Assembly (NCBI RefSeq): GCF_010206195.1
Contig: NZ_VIQT01000016.1
Span: 62,001-126,000, forward strand
Direction of reading: 5' to 3'
Origin: Anaerotruncus colihominis
GTDB lineage: Bacteria > Bacillota > Clostridia > Oscillospirales > Ruminococcaceae
DNA: 64,000 nt
The notes beneath the pieces are model-generated. The model ran no database searches and was not told where the DNA came from. It was given only the letters and a program-made list of their open reading frames with translations. Below, piece after piece: positions 40,499 to 48,970 of the stretch (position 1 is the first letter of the stretch; each line of letters starts with the position of its first letter). Both the position numbers and the translations under genes were made by a program.

Positions 40499-42715
40499 AT
40501 GATGTGCTTGTCGAGACGCAAGCGGCGTCGCGGCGCGGGTGATTGCGCTCAGGGCGGCGCGCCGGGACAAGACGCGCCAAACGAACGTATGGAGCAGGCG
40601 CAAAACTCCGCACGACAGCCTGCGAATACTGAACAGGGTGCAGACCCACAGTTGCATATTGAGCCGCCGGCGCAGAAATTGCCCGAGGCGGCTTCGGATA
40701 TACAATCAAATGAGACGGCCTTTGGCGCGGCCGATACGCCCGCTGGTGAGACAGAGAAGGTCGATCGCGCGCTGGAACAGTCCGACGGTCAGAATAAGGC
40801 GTCCGCCGGCGGGGATGGGCAGACCCTGGAAAAGCCCCAGAAGGAGCCTGGTCCACTCGCACGCGCGGTACATAATTTATTTGCCCGCTGTGTAAACGCA
40901 GTTTATGATTATGGCTATTTTGTCGGTATTCAGCTATTGCGTTCTACGCGCGGCAAGCGCCGCCGTCTGGTTCACAGTATGCGTTCCTGGCGCGAGGCTG
41001 CGGCGGCGCGGCGGGCAAAAAAATCCTTCCGCTTCCGGCGCTATGTGCGCAAAAGCTGGAATGAGCTGATTGCGCCGTTTGTCGAGTTGCGCGCCCACTA
41101 CCGCGATTATCTCAAGGCCTTGAGCAATGCGCGGCGCTATGGCACCTTCTCTGAGGTGCTGTCAATCTATCTGCGTATTGTCGGCTTTACCCTCAGCAGG
41201 CTGTGGCGAATTTTTAAAACGCTGCTCAACTATACGTTGCCTGTCGCGGCCTGTGTGGTGTGTGTGCTGACCGTGCAGTATTTTACTGGCCGCACGCTGG
41301 CTCTGCATGTAGAGTATAACGGAATTGATCTCGGTTATATCAGCAGTGAATCTGTTTTTATACAGGCCGAAAATGACATGAAAGCGCGTATGCGCCTGGA
41401 CGATGTGCTTGTAGCGGACCCGACGCAGCAGGACTTTGCAGCGCAGGGACAGCAGGCGCAGGACGCACAGACGCAGGCGGATCTGATTCGTCCGATCTAT
41501 CAGTTGGAGGCTGTGCGCGAGGAGGAGCCAACCGCGTTGTTTGCATGGGCGGACAGTTTGCTTGGCGTACCGCGCGTGGAGCTTTCCGATGCGGATACAC
41601 TCACCAACCAGATGATTCAGGCGATCAGCAGAAGTGAAAACAACCCTGACGGCTTTGCTGTTGAGGAGGCGGCCGGGCTGTATATCGACGGCACCTACAT
41701 CGGCGCGGTCAAGGACGGCCGTGCGTTGCTCCAGCTCCTTTACGATATGCAGGAGCAATACCGGGGGCCGGGCGACAAGGATGCGAATATCAGCTTTGTC
41801 AAGAAAATTCAAATCCGTGAGGGACTGTATCCATCCGGGGAATCAGGTTCAATCCGTCCACTTGAGGAAATCGAGGAGATCCTGAACAAGGAGGAGCGCG
41901 GCAAAAAGATATACACGGTTGTCGAGGGAGACACTCCGATTACCATCGCTGCTAAAAACGGTATCTCCCTGAAGGATTTGGTTGCGATGAACCCGGATGT
42001 TGAAACAAGCCTGTTCCCAAATGATGAGCTTTTGATCGCCAATTCCGTGCCGTATCTCGGCGTGAAGGTGACAAAGACCATCCGTTATCAGGAGGATATT
42101 GAATATACCATTACGCAGGAAACAAACCCGGAGGAAAATATTGGATATACACATACAATCCAAAAGGGTGAGAAGGGCTTGCGCGAGGTTACAGCCGAAA
42201 TTGTGATGATCGACGGCATTGAGACGGAACGAAATATTACAAACCGTACTGTGATTAAGGAGCCTGTCAATCAGATCATTGAGGTCGGCGGCAACAAGCC
42301 GCTTATGACCATTCCGCGCGACAGTACCGGGACGACCGCGCCTGGCGCGTGGGCATGGCCGACTGTCGGCGGTTCGATCAATCCAGGTTTCCGCGGTTAT
42401 TGGGGTCATACCGGTTCCGATATTTCCTGGAGCGGCTGTTATGGTTCACCTGCGATTGCATCAGCCGACGGCACCGTCGTGGCCGCAGGATGGGGCGGCA
42501 TGTACGGATACCGTGTGATTATCGACCATGGCGGCGGGTATCAAACCCTTTACGCGCATTGCAGCGCGCTGTATGTGCAGGCTGGCCAGCAGGTCAGCCA
42601 GGGCGACACAATCGCCGCGATTGGCCAGACGGGGAACGCATCCGGTCCGCACCTGCATTTTGAAATCCGCATCAACGGTACACCCGTCGACGCTGCGCCA
42701 TATCTTTACAGTTAA
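40499..42715 (+). CDS. Membrane-anchored M23 endopeptidase with LysM and G5 domains
   Basis: 738 residues. A disordered cytoplasmic N-terminus with RRKRRR, a basic region, one TM helix (about 246-268), an extracellular domain, LysM (KKIYTVVEGDTPITIAAKNGI, about 468-512), G5 (about 521-598) and a C-terminal LytM/M23 peptidase with zinc ligands in WGHTGSD and GPHLHFE. It probably cuts peptide cross-links in peptidoglycan during growth or sporulation. Start uncertain: ATG 40499 and 40502 are very near AAAGGAG; TTG 40508 has ideal spacing. A terminator lies 70 bp beyond. Confidence 0.9.
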   Translation: MMCLSRRKRRRGAGDCAQGGAPGQDAPNERMEQAQNSARQPANTEQGADPQLHIEPPAQKLPEAASDIQSNETAFGAADTPAGETEKVDRALEQSDGQNKASAGGDGQTLEKPQKEPGPLARAVHNLFARCVNAVYDYGYFVGIQLLRSTRGKRRRLVHSMRSWREAAAARRAKKSFRFRRYVRKSWNELIAPFVELRAHYRDYLKALSNARRYGTFSEVLSIYLRIVGFTLSRLWRIFKTLLNYTLPVAACVVCVLTVQYFTGRTLALHVEYNGIDLGYISSESVFIQAENDMKARMRLDDVLVADPTQQDFAAQGQQAQDAQTQADLIRPIYQLEAVREEEPTALFAWADSLLGVPRVELSDADTLTNQMIQAISRSENNPDGFAVEEAAGLYIDGTYIGAVKDGRALLQLLYDMQEQYRGPGDKDANISFVKKIQIREGLYPSGESGSIRPLEEIEEILNKEERGKKIYTVVEGDTPITIAAKNGISLKDLVAMNPDVETSLFPNDELLIANSVPYLGVKVTKTIRYQEDIEYTITQETNPEENIGYTHTIQKGEKGLREVTAEIVMIDGIETERNITNRTVIKEPVNQIIEVGGNKPLMTIPRDSTGTTAPGAWAWPTVGGSINPGFRGYWGHTGSDISWSGCYGSPAIASADGTVVAAGWGGMYGYRVIIDHGGGYQTLYAHCSALYVQAGQQVSQGDTIAAIGQTGNASGPHLHFEIRINGTPVDAAPYLYS

Positions 42716-42782
42716 AAATCAGCTTTGTTTGATTTCCATAACGGAAAATCAAAGCAGAAGCGGCACAAGACAGCTTGCTTCG

Positions 42783-42823
42783 GCCGTCCCGGATGAAGTT
42801 TCCATCTGGGACGGCTGTTTTTT
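42783..42823 (+). terminator. Terminator after the M23 gene
   Basis: GCCGTCCC pairs with GGGACGGC (42783-42815), followed by TGTTTTTTC. Confidence 0.85.
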
Positions 42824-42907
42824 CTTTACAGAAAAATTTACTGTCTGGTATAGCTTCCGGTTCAAAAGGATTTCGAAGAAAAATACAAAAATTGCTCTTT
42901 TATTTCC

Positions 42908-43075
42908 ATGATATCGGTGGTATAATAACCGCAGAGCGATTATTATACCGCTTTATGGCCAGGGCGATACGCGGGCGCGGCCCGCTGCCGCCCCGATGGC
43001 CAATGATACCATGCCGCTTTGCGGACATGGTATCATAACCGCGGAGCGATTATGATACCGGGATATGCCCAACGG
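42908..43075. repeat. REPIN-like palindrome cluster, copy B
   Basis: Core 42956-43002 (47 bp, differing from copy A at a few bases). Left flank hairpin ATAATAACCGC/GCGATTATTAT, right flank hairpins CATGCCGC/GCGGACATG and ATCATAACCGC/GCGATTATGAT. It includes TGGTATAAT, an extended -10 look-alike. Located upstream of murA. Confidence 0.82.
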
Positions 43076-43252
43076 CTCGCCGCTTACGCGGCAACCGCCT
43101 TTAGATGGGCAATTATACCATGCTGTAATGCGCAGGTCGCTGCGCGTTTTTTCTGTCTTTTGAAATCGGAATTGCTGCGCCCCGGTTCACCGCGCAAAAA
43201 GGCGGGGCGTTTTACAAATAATTGGATTGACAGGCGCGGAGAAAAGGCGGTC

Positions 43253-44539
43253 GTGTTGGAACAGTTTATTGTTCAGGGTGAAACACATCTCAATGGCGAA
43301 GTCACAATTAGCGGGGCGAAAAATGCTGCTGTTGCAATTATTCCAGCAACAATCCTGGCGCAGGGCAAGTGTGTGATCGAAAATATTCCCAATATCAGCG
43401 ATATCAAAGTGCTTTTCCAGATTCTGCGGGCGCTTGGCGCGTCGGTGCAGATGCTTGACCGGACAACTGTGGAGATTGACACAACACATATTGTCGAACC
43501 GGTTGTCCCCTATGAGCTTGCGCGGTATATGCGCGCCTCATACTATCTGCTTGGCGCGCTTTTGGCGCGCTGCAACCGTGCGAGCGTATCCATGCCGGGC
43601 GGCTGCAATTTCGGCGTCCGGCCAATCGATCAACATATGAAAGGTTTTGAGGCCCTCGGCGCTGACGTTTCAATCGACAGCGGTATGATCAATGCGCATG
43701 CCGATCTGTTGCTGGGCGCACATATCTATTTCGATGTCGTTTCCGTTGGCGCGACCATTAATGTAATGCTTGCTTCTGTCAAGGCCAAGGGCATTACTAT
43801 CCTTGAAAACTGCGCCAAGGAGCCGCATATTGTCGATCTGGCCAACTTTCTGAATTCAATGGGTGCTGATATCCGCGGCGCGGGTACGGACGTCATCAAA
43901 ATTCATGGCGTCGATATCCTGCATGGAACCACCTATCCCATTATTCCTGACCAAATCGAGGCTGGCACTTATATGGTCGCGGCCGCCGCAACTGGCGGCG
44001 ACGTTTTGGTTCGCAATGTGATCCCTAAGCATCTGGAGGCTATCACGGAGAAATTGGAAAAAGCCGGCGCGACCGTGATTGAATATGACGATTCCATCCG
44101 CGTAACGCGCACAGGCCCTCTGAGTAAGGTTAACCTCAAAACCATGCCACATCCCGGCTTTCCGACCGATATGCAGCCGCAGATGACAGCGCTGCTTTCA
44201 ATCGCAAACGGGACAAGCATTGTAACAGAAGGCGTATGGGACAACCGTTTCCGCTATGTCGACGAGCTGCGCCGCCTGGGCGCGCAGATTCAAGTGGATG
44301 GAAAGGTTGCGGTCGTTGAGGGTGTGACGCAGCTTGCGGCGGCTCCTGTGCGCGCGGTTGACTTGCGCGCCGGCGCGGCGGTGTTGATCGCGGCGATGAC
44401 CGCGCGCGGCGTCACAGAAATCGAGGATATCGAGCATATTGAGCGCGGCTATGAAAATATTGTGGAAAAGCTGACCGGCTTGGGAGCGGATATCCGAAAG
44501 GTTATTATTCCAGATAACGAGCTGCAGGCAGCATTGTAA
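43253..44539 (+). CDS. murA: UDP-N-acetylglucosamine 1-carboxyvinyltransferase
   Basis: 428 residues, EPSP-synthase-like fold. Active-site Cys in MPGGCNFGVRPIDQH (the fosfomycin-reactive residue), SGAKNAAVAIIPATIL near the N-terminus and the C-terminal RAGAAVLIAAMTARGVTEIEDIEHIERGYE. It makes the first step of peptidoglycan precursor synthesis. Start GTG 43253 or TTG 43256 follows AAGGCGG. The much longer open frame upstream crosses the REPIN-like cluster and is not believed. The usual Lys22-Asn23 (GAKNAA) is present. Confidence 0.96.
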   Translation: MLEQFIVQGETHLNGEVTISGAKNAAVAIIPATILAQGKCVIENIPNISDIKVLFQILRALGASVQMLDRTTVEIDTTHIVEPVVPYELARYMRASYYLLGALLARCNRASVSMPGGCNFGVRPIDQHMKGFEALGADVSIDSGMINAHADLLLGAHIYFDVVSVGATINVMLASVKAKGITILENCAKEPHIVDLANFLNSMGADIRGAGTDVIKIHGVDILHGTTYPIIPDQIEAGTYMVAAAATGGDVLVRNVIPKHLEAITEKLEKAGATVIEYDDSIRVTRTGPLSKVNLKTMPHPGFPTDMQPQMTALLSIANGTSIVTEGVWDNRFRYVDELRRLGAQIQVDGKVAVVEGVTQLAAAPVRAVDLRAGAAVLIAAMTARGVTEIEDIEHIERGYENIVEKLTGLGADIRKVIIPDNELQAAL

Positions 44540-44543
44540 GCAC

Positions 44544-44766
44544 GGCGCAGCCGGCATGGACGGCAGCGCGTGTCCCGCCGTTTGCGGCGCAGCCAGCATG
44601 GACGGCAGCGCGTGTCCCGCCGTTTGCGGCGCAGCCGGCATGGACGGCAGCGCGTGTCCCACTGTTTGCGGCGCAGCCGGCATGGACGGCAGCGCGTGTC
44701 CCACTGTTTGCGGCGCAGCCAGTATGGACGGTAGCGCGTGTCCCACTGTTTGCGGCGCAGCCGGCT
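44544..44766. repeat. 42-bp tandem repeat, five copies
   Basis: Five near-identical 42-bp units beginning just behind murA. As 42 is divisible by three, both strands stay open. On the plus strand a 70-codon frame (44556-44768) reads five times MDGSACP(A/T)VCGAA(S/G), with a CPxVC pair per unit, but no ribosome-binding site precedes it. Confidence 0.92.
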
Positions 44767-44767
44767 A

Positions 44768-44878
44768 AAGTTTTTCGCCGAGGCCTTTTTTCAAAAAGGC
44801 CGGGAAGTTTTTCGCCGAGGCCTTTTTTCAAAAAGGCCGGGAAGTTTTTCGCCGAGGCATTTTTTCAAAAGGGCCGGG
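44768..44878. repeat. 37-bp tandem repeat with hairpin, three copies
   Basis: Three units, each containing GGCCTTTTT/AAAAAGGCC around a two-base loop; the third unit has two changes that weaken its stem. Each could end transcription; together they separate murA from walJ. The last unit runs into the walJ ribosome-binding site (GGGAAGGAGG). Confidence 0.92.
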
Positions 44879-44888
44879 AAGGAGGAAC

Positions 44889-45683
44889 ATGGCAAGGTTT
44901 TGTCCGCTGTTTTCGGGTTCAAGCGGAAACAGCGTTTATATCGCTTCGTCAGATTCGGCAGTGCTGGTTGACGCGGGACGTTCCTGCAAGCAATTGATGG
45001 CCGCCATGGACGCGCGGGGAATTGATCCGCGCGCGTTGCTGGCAGTGCTTGTCACGCATGAGCATACCGACCATATCAGTGGGCTACGCGTGCTGCTTAA
45101 AAAGCTCCGAATTCCTCTGTACGCAACAGCCGAGGTGCTTGAAAGGTTGCGATGGGACGGCGTGATTACGCCTGATCAGGAGGTGTTCGCTGTGGAAGCT
45201 GGCCGGCCGTTTTCAGTCGGTTCACTGCTGATCGACGGCTTTGATACGCCGCATGACAGTGTGCACAGCGTTGGGTATCGGGTGCAGACGCCTGACGGCC
45301 GCCGTGTGGCGGTTGCAACCGATATGGGCTACATAAGCGATGGGGTCGCCTCTATGCTGACAGGCTGCGATCTTGTCATGATCGAGTCGAATTATGAGAC
45401 TGGGATGCTCAGTGTATGCGACTATCCCTATTATCTCAAGCGCCGAATCGCTTCAAACCTGGGACACCTTTCCAACGATGGCTGCGCTAGGGAGTTGACA
45501 CGCCTTGTACGAACCGGGAGCACGCGCTTTATATTGGGGCATTTGTCGGAAAACAGCAATACGCCTGAAATCGCCTATCAATCCGCGCATTCTGCGCTGA
45601 CACAATGCGGAATGCATGAGGGACGGGACTTTCTTTTACAGGTGGCCAGACGGTCCGCCCCGTCTGAAATGGTGACCTTATGA
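44889..45683 (+). CDS. walJ: WalJ/YycJ-type metallo-beta-lactamase-fold hydrolase
   Basis: 264 residues: FSGSSGNSVYIASSDSAVLVDAG and the metal-binding THEHTDHISGL, with further ligands in DTPHD and ATDMGY and GHLSNDG. The family (YycJ/WalJ) is a predicted exonuclease coordinating replication and cell division in low-GC Gram-positives. It overlaps rlmH by 4 bp, the same pairing seen in the Bacillus walR locus, although walRK is not here. Confidence 0.92.
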   Translation: MARFCPLFSGSSGNSVYIASSDSAVLVDAGRSCKQLMAAMDARGIDPRALLAVLVTHEHTDHISGLRVLLKKLRIPLYATAEVLERLRWDGVITPDQEVFAVEAGRPFSVGSLLIDGFDTPHDSVHSVGYRVQTPDGRRVAVATDMGYISDGVASMLTGCDLVMIESNYETGMLSVCDYPYYLKRRIASNLGHLSNDGCARELTRLVRTGSTRFILGHLSENSNTPEIAYQSAHSALTQCGMHEGRDFLLQVARRSAPSEMVTL

Positions 45684-46162
45684 TTGGGCTGCATATCGTG
45701 GCGGTTGGCAAGCTCAAGGAAGCATGGATGCGCGAAGGCTGCGCGGAATACATCAAACGCCTGGGACTGTGGAGCAGCGTCGCCATTACAGAGATCGACG
45801 AGGTGCGCCTCGGTAGCGATCCGTCCTCAGCGGAGATCGCTGCCTGTATCGAGAAGGAGGGCGTGCGGATTCTTGAGAAAATCCCGCGCGGTGCACGTGT
45901 GATTGCGCTGTGCATCGAGGGCGGACAGATGGCGTCTGAGGCGCTCGCGGCATATCTGGCTGACACGGCTGCGGGCGGGTGCGGGTCGTTTGCATTTGTA
46001 ATCGGCGGTTCACACGGGCTTTCTGATGAAGTCAAACGCACGGCGTCTTTACGTCTGTCCATATCGCCTATGACGTTCCCACATCAATTGACGCGCGTGC
46101 TGCTGCTGGAACAGCTTTACCGCGCCTGCGCGATCAATGCTGGAACAAAATATCACAAGTAG
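45680..46162 (+). CDS. rlmH: 23S rRNA pseudouridine-1915 N3-methyltransferase
   Basis: 160 residues, SPOUT fold. VAVGKLKEAWMREGCAEYIKRL at the start, ALCIEGGQMASEALA, FVIGGSHGLSDEVKRTA with the knotted SAM-binding loop, and SPMTFPHQLTRVLLLEQLYRA at the end. It methylates helix 69 of 23S rRNA on the whole ribosome. Coupled to walJ. A long inverted repeat begins at its stop codon. Confidence 0.96.
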   Translation: MIGLHIVAVGKLKEAWMREGCAEYIKRLGLWSSVAITEIDEVRLGSDPSSAEIAACIEKEGVRILEKIPRGARVIALCIEGGQMASEALAAYLADTAAGGCGSFAFVIGGSHGLSDEVKRTASLRLSISPMTFPHQLTRVLLLEQLYRACAINAGTKYHK

Positions 46163-46314
46163 AAGCTGTACCAATCGGGGGAAGTACATGGATTGGTGAG
46201 AAAACTTTTTTGTCTGGCAAGGAAGAAAAGCACAGGAGTTCGAGCTTTTCTGACACAGTCCAGACGGGAAATTTTCCACCAGGACATATACGTTCCTCGA
46301 TTGGTACAGCTTCT
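46161..46314. repeat. MITE-like 154-bp element with terminal inverted repeats
   Basis: AGAAGCTGTACCAATCG (46161-46177) and its exact complement (46298-46314) flank about 120 bp whose inner parts are also imperfectly complementary (TTGGTG-GAAAA near 46193 and TTTTCCACCA near 46272). No target duplication is evident. Between rlmH and the convergent deacetylase it could also serve as a long terminator. Confidence 0.7.
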
Positions 46315-46345
46315 CAAGGCAATGTCTGCAAAAGTTGGGGGCTGT

Positions 46346-47209
46346 TTATTTCTGTTTCTGTGCTTCCAGAATGGCTTGCAGACTTTTTCCATGTGGCCGG
46401 TTGAATCGGCGCAGATGGTAGAGCTGTTCAGGGTCCCCGGTGATGTAATTGAGTTTTTCTTCGCAGGTCAAAGCGGCCTGAAAGCCCATATCTTTAAGGA
46501 TTGGCAGCGTGTCGGAACTGATCTGTCCAAATGGATAGGTGAAACATGTGGGTGCCCAGCCAAGGTTTTCCTTGCATTCCTGTTGGAGCTTCCCAAGATC
46601 CTCAATAATCAGATCGCGGTAAAGCGCCAGATTTTCCCCGGGTTTCCGTTTTGCGCCGTGACGCGCGCCATCATTATGATGCAGATCATAGGAGTGGTTT
46701 TGAATTTCTACAAGACCACTGTCGTGCATAGCTTTTAATTCATTCCATGTGGAATGGGAGTACCGGATGTGGTGGTCGTCAATTTGGGAATACTGGTCGG
46801 CATATGTTCCAACAACGGAGTAGACAGCCTTATACTGATACTCCTGTAGAATGGGATAGACATACTCATGAAAGCTTTCATAGCCGTCGTCAAATGTGAT
46901 CATGACGGGTTTTTCTGGTAAAGGAGCGCCTTCCCTGACATAATTGATCAGATCTTGAATTACAATCGGTGAGTAGCCGCAATCCTTGAGGTACTGCATA
47001 TCCATGCGGAATTCATCAGGGGAAACGGTGAATTGATTCAAACGCCCCGCTTCCTTAAGCACATGATGATACATGACAATTGGCAGTTCAATGCCGTCTG
47101 GGGCAGCCGCGTTTGTGGGAATGCTGCGTGCAAGATGCGCGGCGACGCCTCCTGCCGCGACGGCAAAGGCGAGCGCGACGGGGAGCAGCAGCTTATCAAT
47201 GATTTTCAT
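46346..47209 (-). CDS. Polysaccharide deacetylase, membrane anchored
   Basis: 287 residues. N-terminal signal anchor (LLLPVALAFAVAAGGVAAH), then a NodB domain with PIVMYHHVL, catalytic MITFDDGYES and the metal His pair in NHSYDLH, and TFTYPFG-type CFTYPFGQIS. It probably removes acetyl groups from peptidoglycan or another surface glycan. Start ATG 47209 lies eight bases behind GGAAGG; the ATG two codons earlier is too close. Confidence 0.9.
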   Translation of the reverse strand: MKIIDKLLLPVALAFAVAAGGVAAHLARSIPTNAAAPDGIELPIVMYHHVLKEAGRLNQFTVSPDEFRMDMQYLKDCGYSPIVIQDLINYVREGAPLPEKPVMITFDDGYESFHEYVYPILQEYQYKAVYSVVGTYADQYSQIDDHHIRYSHSTWNELKAMHDSGLVEIQNHSYDLHHNDGARHGAKRKPGENLALYRDLIIEDLGKLQQECKENLGWAPTCFTYPFGQISSDTLPILKDMGFQAALTCEEKLNYITGDPEQLYHLRRFNRPHGKSLQAILEAQKQK

Positions 47210-47367
47210 GCGCATTTCCTTCCTGTGTAGTCTGAATAAATTGTCTGTTGGAGACGCCATCGGCCTGGTATCTTGAATAGGCCCCTCTACGATTTTATGC
47301 AGGGCGCGCCTGTCCTTATGAGACGGACAGAACTGGGAAAAGAGTGTGTGTACGCTTTGGGTTGAAA

Positions 47368-47560
47368 TGTGGTATAATAACCGCAGAGCGGTTATTATAC
47401 ACCTTATGGCCAGGGCGATACGCGGGCGCAGCCCGCTGCCGCCCCGATGGCCAATGATACCATGCCGCTTCGCGGACATGGTATAATAACCGCAGAGCGG
47501 TTATGCGGGTACCTTGTTTATGGCCAGGGCGATACGGCGATACGCCAATGTTGATGGCCA
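47368..47560. repeat. REPIN-like palindrome cluster, copy C plus degenerate partner
   Basis: Core 47407-47453 identical in layout to copies A and B, with flanks ATAATAACCGC/GCGGTTATTAT on both sides. A shortened, degenerate core follows at 47521-47560. Lies between the divergent deacetylase and helicase genes. Confidence 0.82.
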
Positions 47561-47654
47561 GAGTGATGACGCTATACCGCTTTGAAATCAGTCGCTGCGG
47601 CCATGCAATCTCCACTGCATGGTGCAATTCAGTAAAAGGATATTGAAAAAATTT

Positions 47655-48926
47655 ATGAAATTTGAAGAACTTGGGTTGATTCAGCCCATCCTGCGTGCAG
47701 TACGTGACGAAGGATATGTGGAGCCGTCTGCAATTCAGAAACAGGCGATCCCGCCCGCGCTCGCAGGACATGACGTTTTGGGCTGTGCCCAAACAGGCAC
47801 AGGCAAAACAGCCGCCTTTGCAATCCCGATTTTACAGAGATTGGACACACAGCGCGCTGGCTTAAAAACGCCCTGTGTGATCCGTGCGCTGGTGCTCACG
47901 CCAACTCGTGAGCTGGCGCTTCAAATCAGAGACAGCTTTCGGTCATATGGCCGGTATCTGCGTTTGCGTTCCACAGTTGTATTCGGCGGTGTGTCGCAGA
48001 CGCCTCAGGTCGACGAACTGCGCCGCGGCGTGGATATTCTTGTTGCTACGCCTGGACGCTTAAATGATTTGATCGGGCAGGGAATCATAGACCTTTCCTC
48101 TGTGCGCGCCTTTGTGCTCGATGAAGCTGACCGTATGCTTGATATGGGATTTATTCATGATGTGGAGCGGGTGATTACCTATTTGCCGCATAAGCGCCAA
48201 ACGTTGTTTTTTTCCGCCACAATGCCGGAAGCAATTATGCATTTGTGCGACCGAATCCTGACAGCCCCGGTCAAGGTCGCTGTCACGCCGGTTTCCTCGC
48301 CGGTCGAGGCGATCGAACAGCGCCTTTACTTTGTGGATAAGCCGAATAAGCGCCGGTTGTTGATTTATCTTCTGGAGGATGCCTCCATCGTATCGGCGCT
48401 TGTATTCACTTTTACAAAGCATGGCGCGGACCGTGTCGCGCGCGAGCTTGTGAAAGCTGGAATCAAGGCGCAGGCGATCCACGGTGATAAGAGTCAAGGC
48501 GCGCGTCAGCGTGCGCTGTCCGCATTTAAAAATGGGGATATCCGCGTATTAGTGGCCACAGATATCGCAGCACGCGGTATTGACATCGACGAATTATCAC
48601 ATGTATTTAATTATGATCTGCCCAATATCCCAGAGACATATGTGCATCGGATCGGCCGGACCGGCCGGGCGGGGCTGGGAGGTATAGCGATTTCATTTTG
48701 CAGCATTATGGAGATGGAGAACCTGGGCGTGATTGAAAAACTGATCGGCAAAAAAATTCCGGTGGTTAAGGAGCATCCGTATCCAATGCAGGTCTTTGAG
48801 ACGCCGCCCAAGGAGGCGCGGCCACCGCGCCCTGCGCGTGCAGCGCGCGGCGGCGAGGCGCGCGCGCATATGGCGAAGCCAGGATCGGTGCGTCCAAAAG
48901 CCGCCCGGCGCGGCAAGAAAAAATAA
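47655..48926 (+). CDS. DEAD-box RNA helicase, RhlE-like
   Basis: 423 residues. Motif Q ([13 protein letters not shown]), I (AQTGTGKT), Ia ([11 protein letters not shown]), II ([10 protein letters not shown]), III (FSATMP), IV-VI ([22 protein letters not shown]) and a basic, Arg/Pro/Ala-rich tail. It unwinds RNA in ribosome assembly or decay. Start MKFEELGL at 47655 follows AAAGGA at a rather long distance; a TTG at 47643 is possible. A clean terminator follows directly. Confidence 0.94.
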   Translation: MKFEELGLIQPILRAVRDEGYVEPSAIQKQAIPPALAGHDVLGCAQTGTGKTAAFAIPILQRLDTQRAGLKTPCVIRALVLTPTRELALQIRDSFRSYGRYLRLRSTVVFGGVSQTPQVDELRRGVDILVATPGRLNDLIGQGIIDLSSVRAFVLDEADRMLDMGFIHDVERVITYLPHKRQTLFFSATMPEAIMHLCDRILTAPVKVAVTPVSSPVEAIEQRLYFVDKPNKRRLLIYLLEDASIVSALVFTFTKHGADRVARELVKAGIKAQAIHGDKSQGARQRALSAFKNGDIRVLVATDIAARGIDIDELSHVFNYDLPNIPETYVHRIGRTGRAGLGGIAISFCSIMEMENLGVIEKLIGKKIPVVKEHPYPMQVFETPPKEARPPRPARAARGGEARAHMAKPGSVRPKAARRGKKK

Positions 48927-48956
48927 AAATCCCCCCGCAAAGCGGGGGGATTTTTA
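48926..48956 (+). terminator. Terminator after the helicase gene
   Basis: AAATCCCCCCGC and GCGGGGGGATTT with an AAA loop, then TTTATT; bidirectional for the convergent nucleotidase gene. Confidence 0.9.
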
Positions 48957-48970
48957 TTAGTTGTACGAAA

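Noticed and set aside
43019..43252. N-terminal extension of MurA by 78 codons
   Set aside because: The extra part crosses the REPIN-like cluster and lacks resemblance to MurA; the GTG/TTG at 43253/43256 gives the family-typical start.
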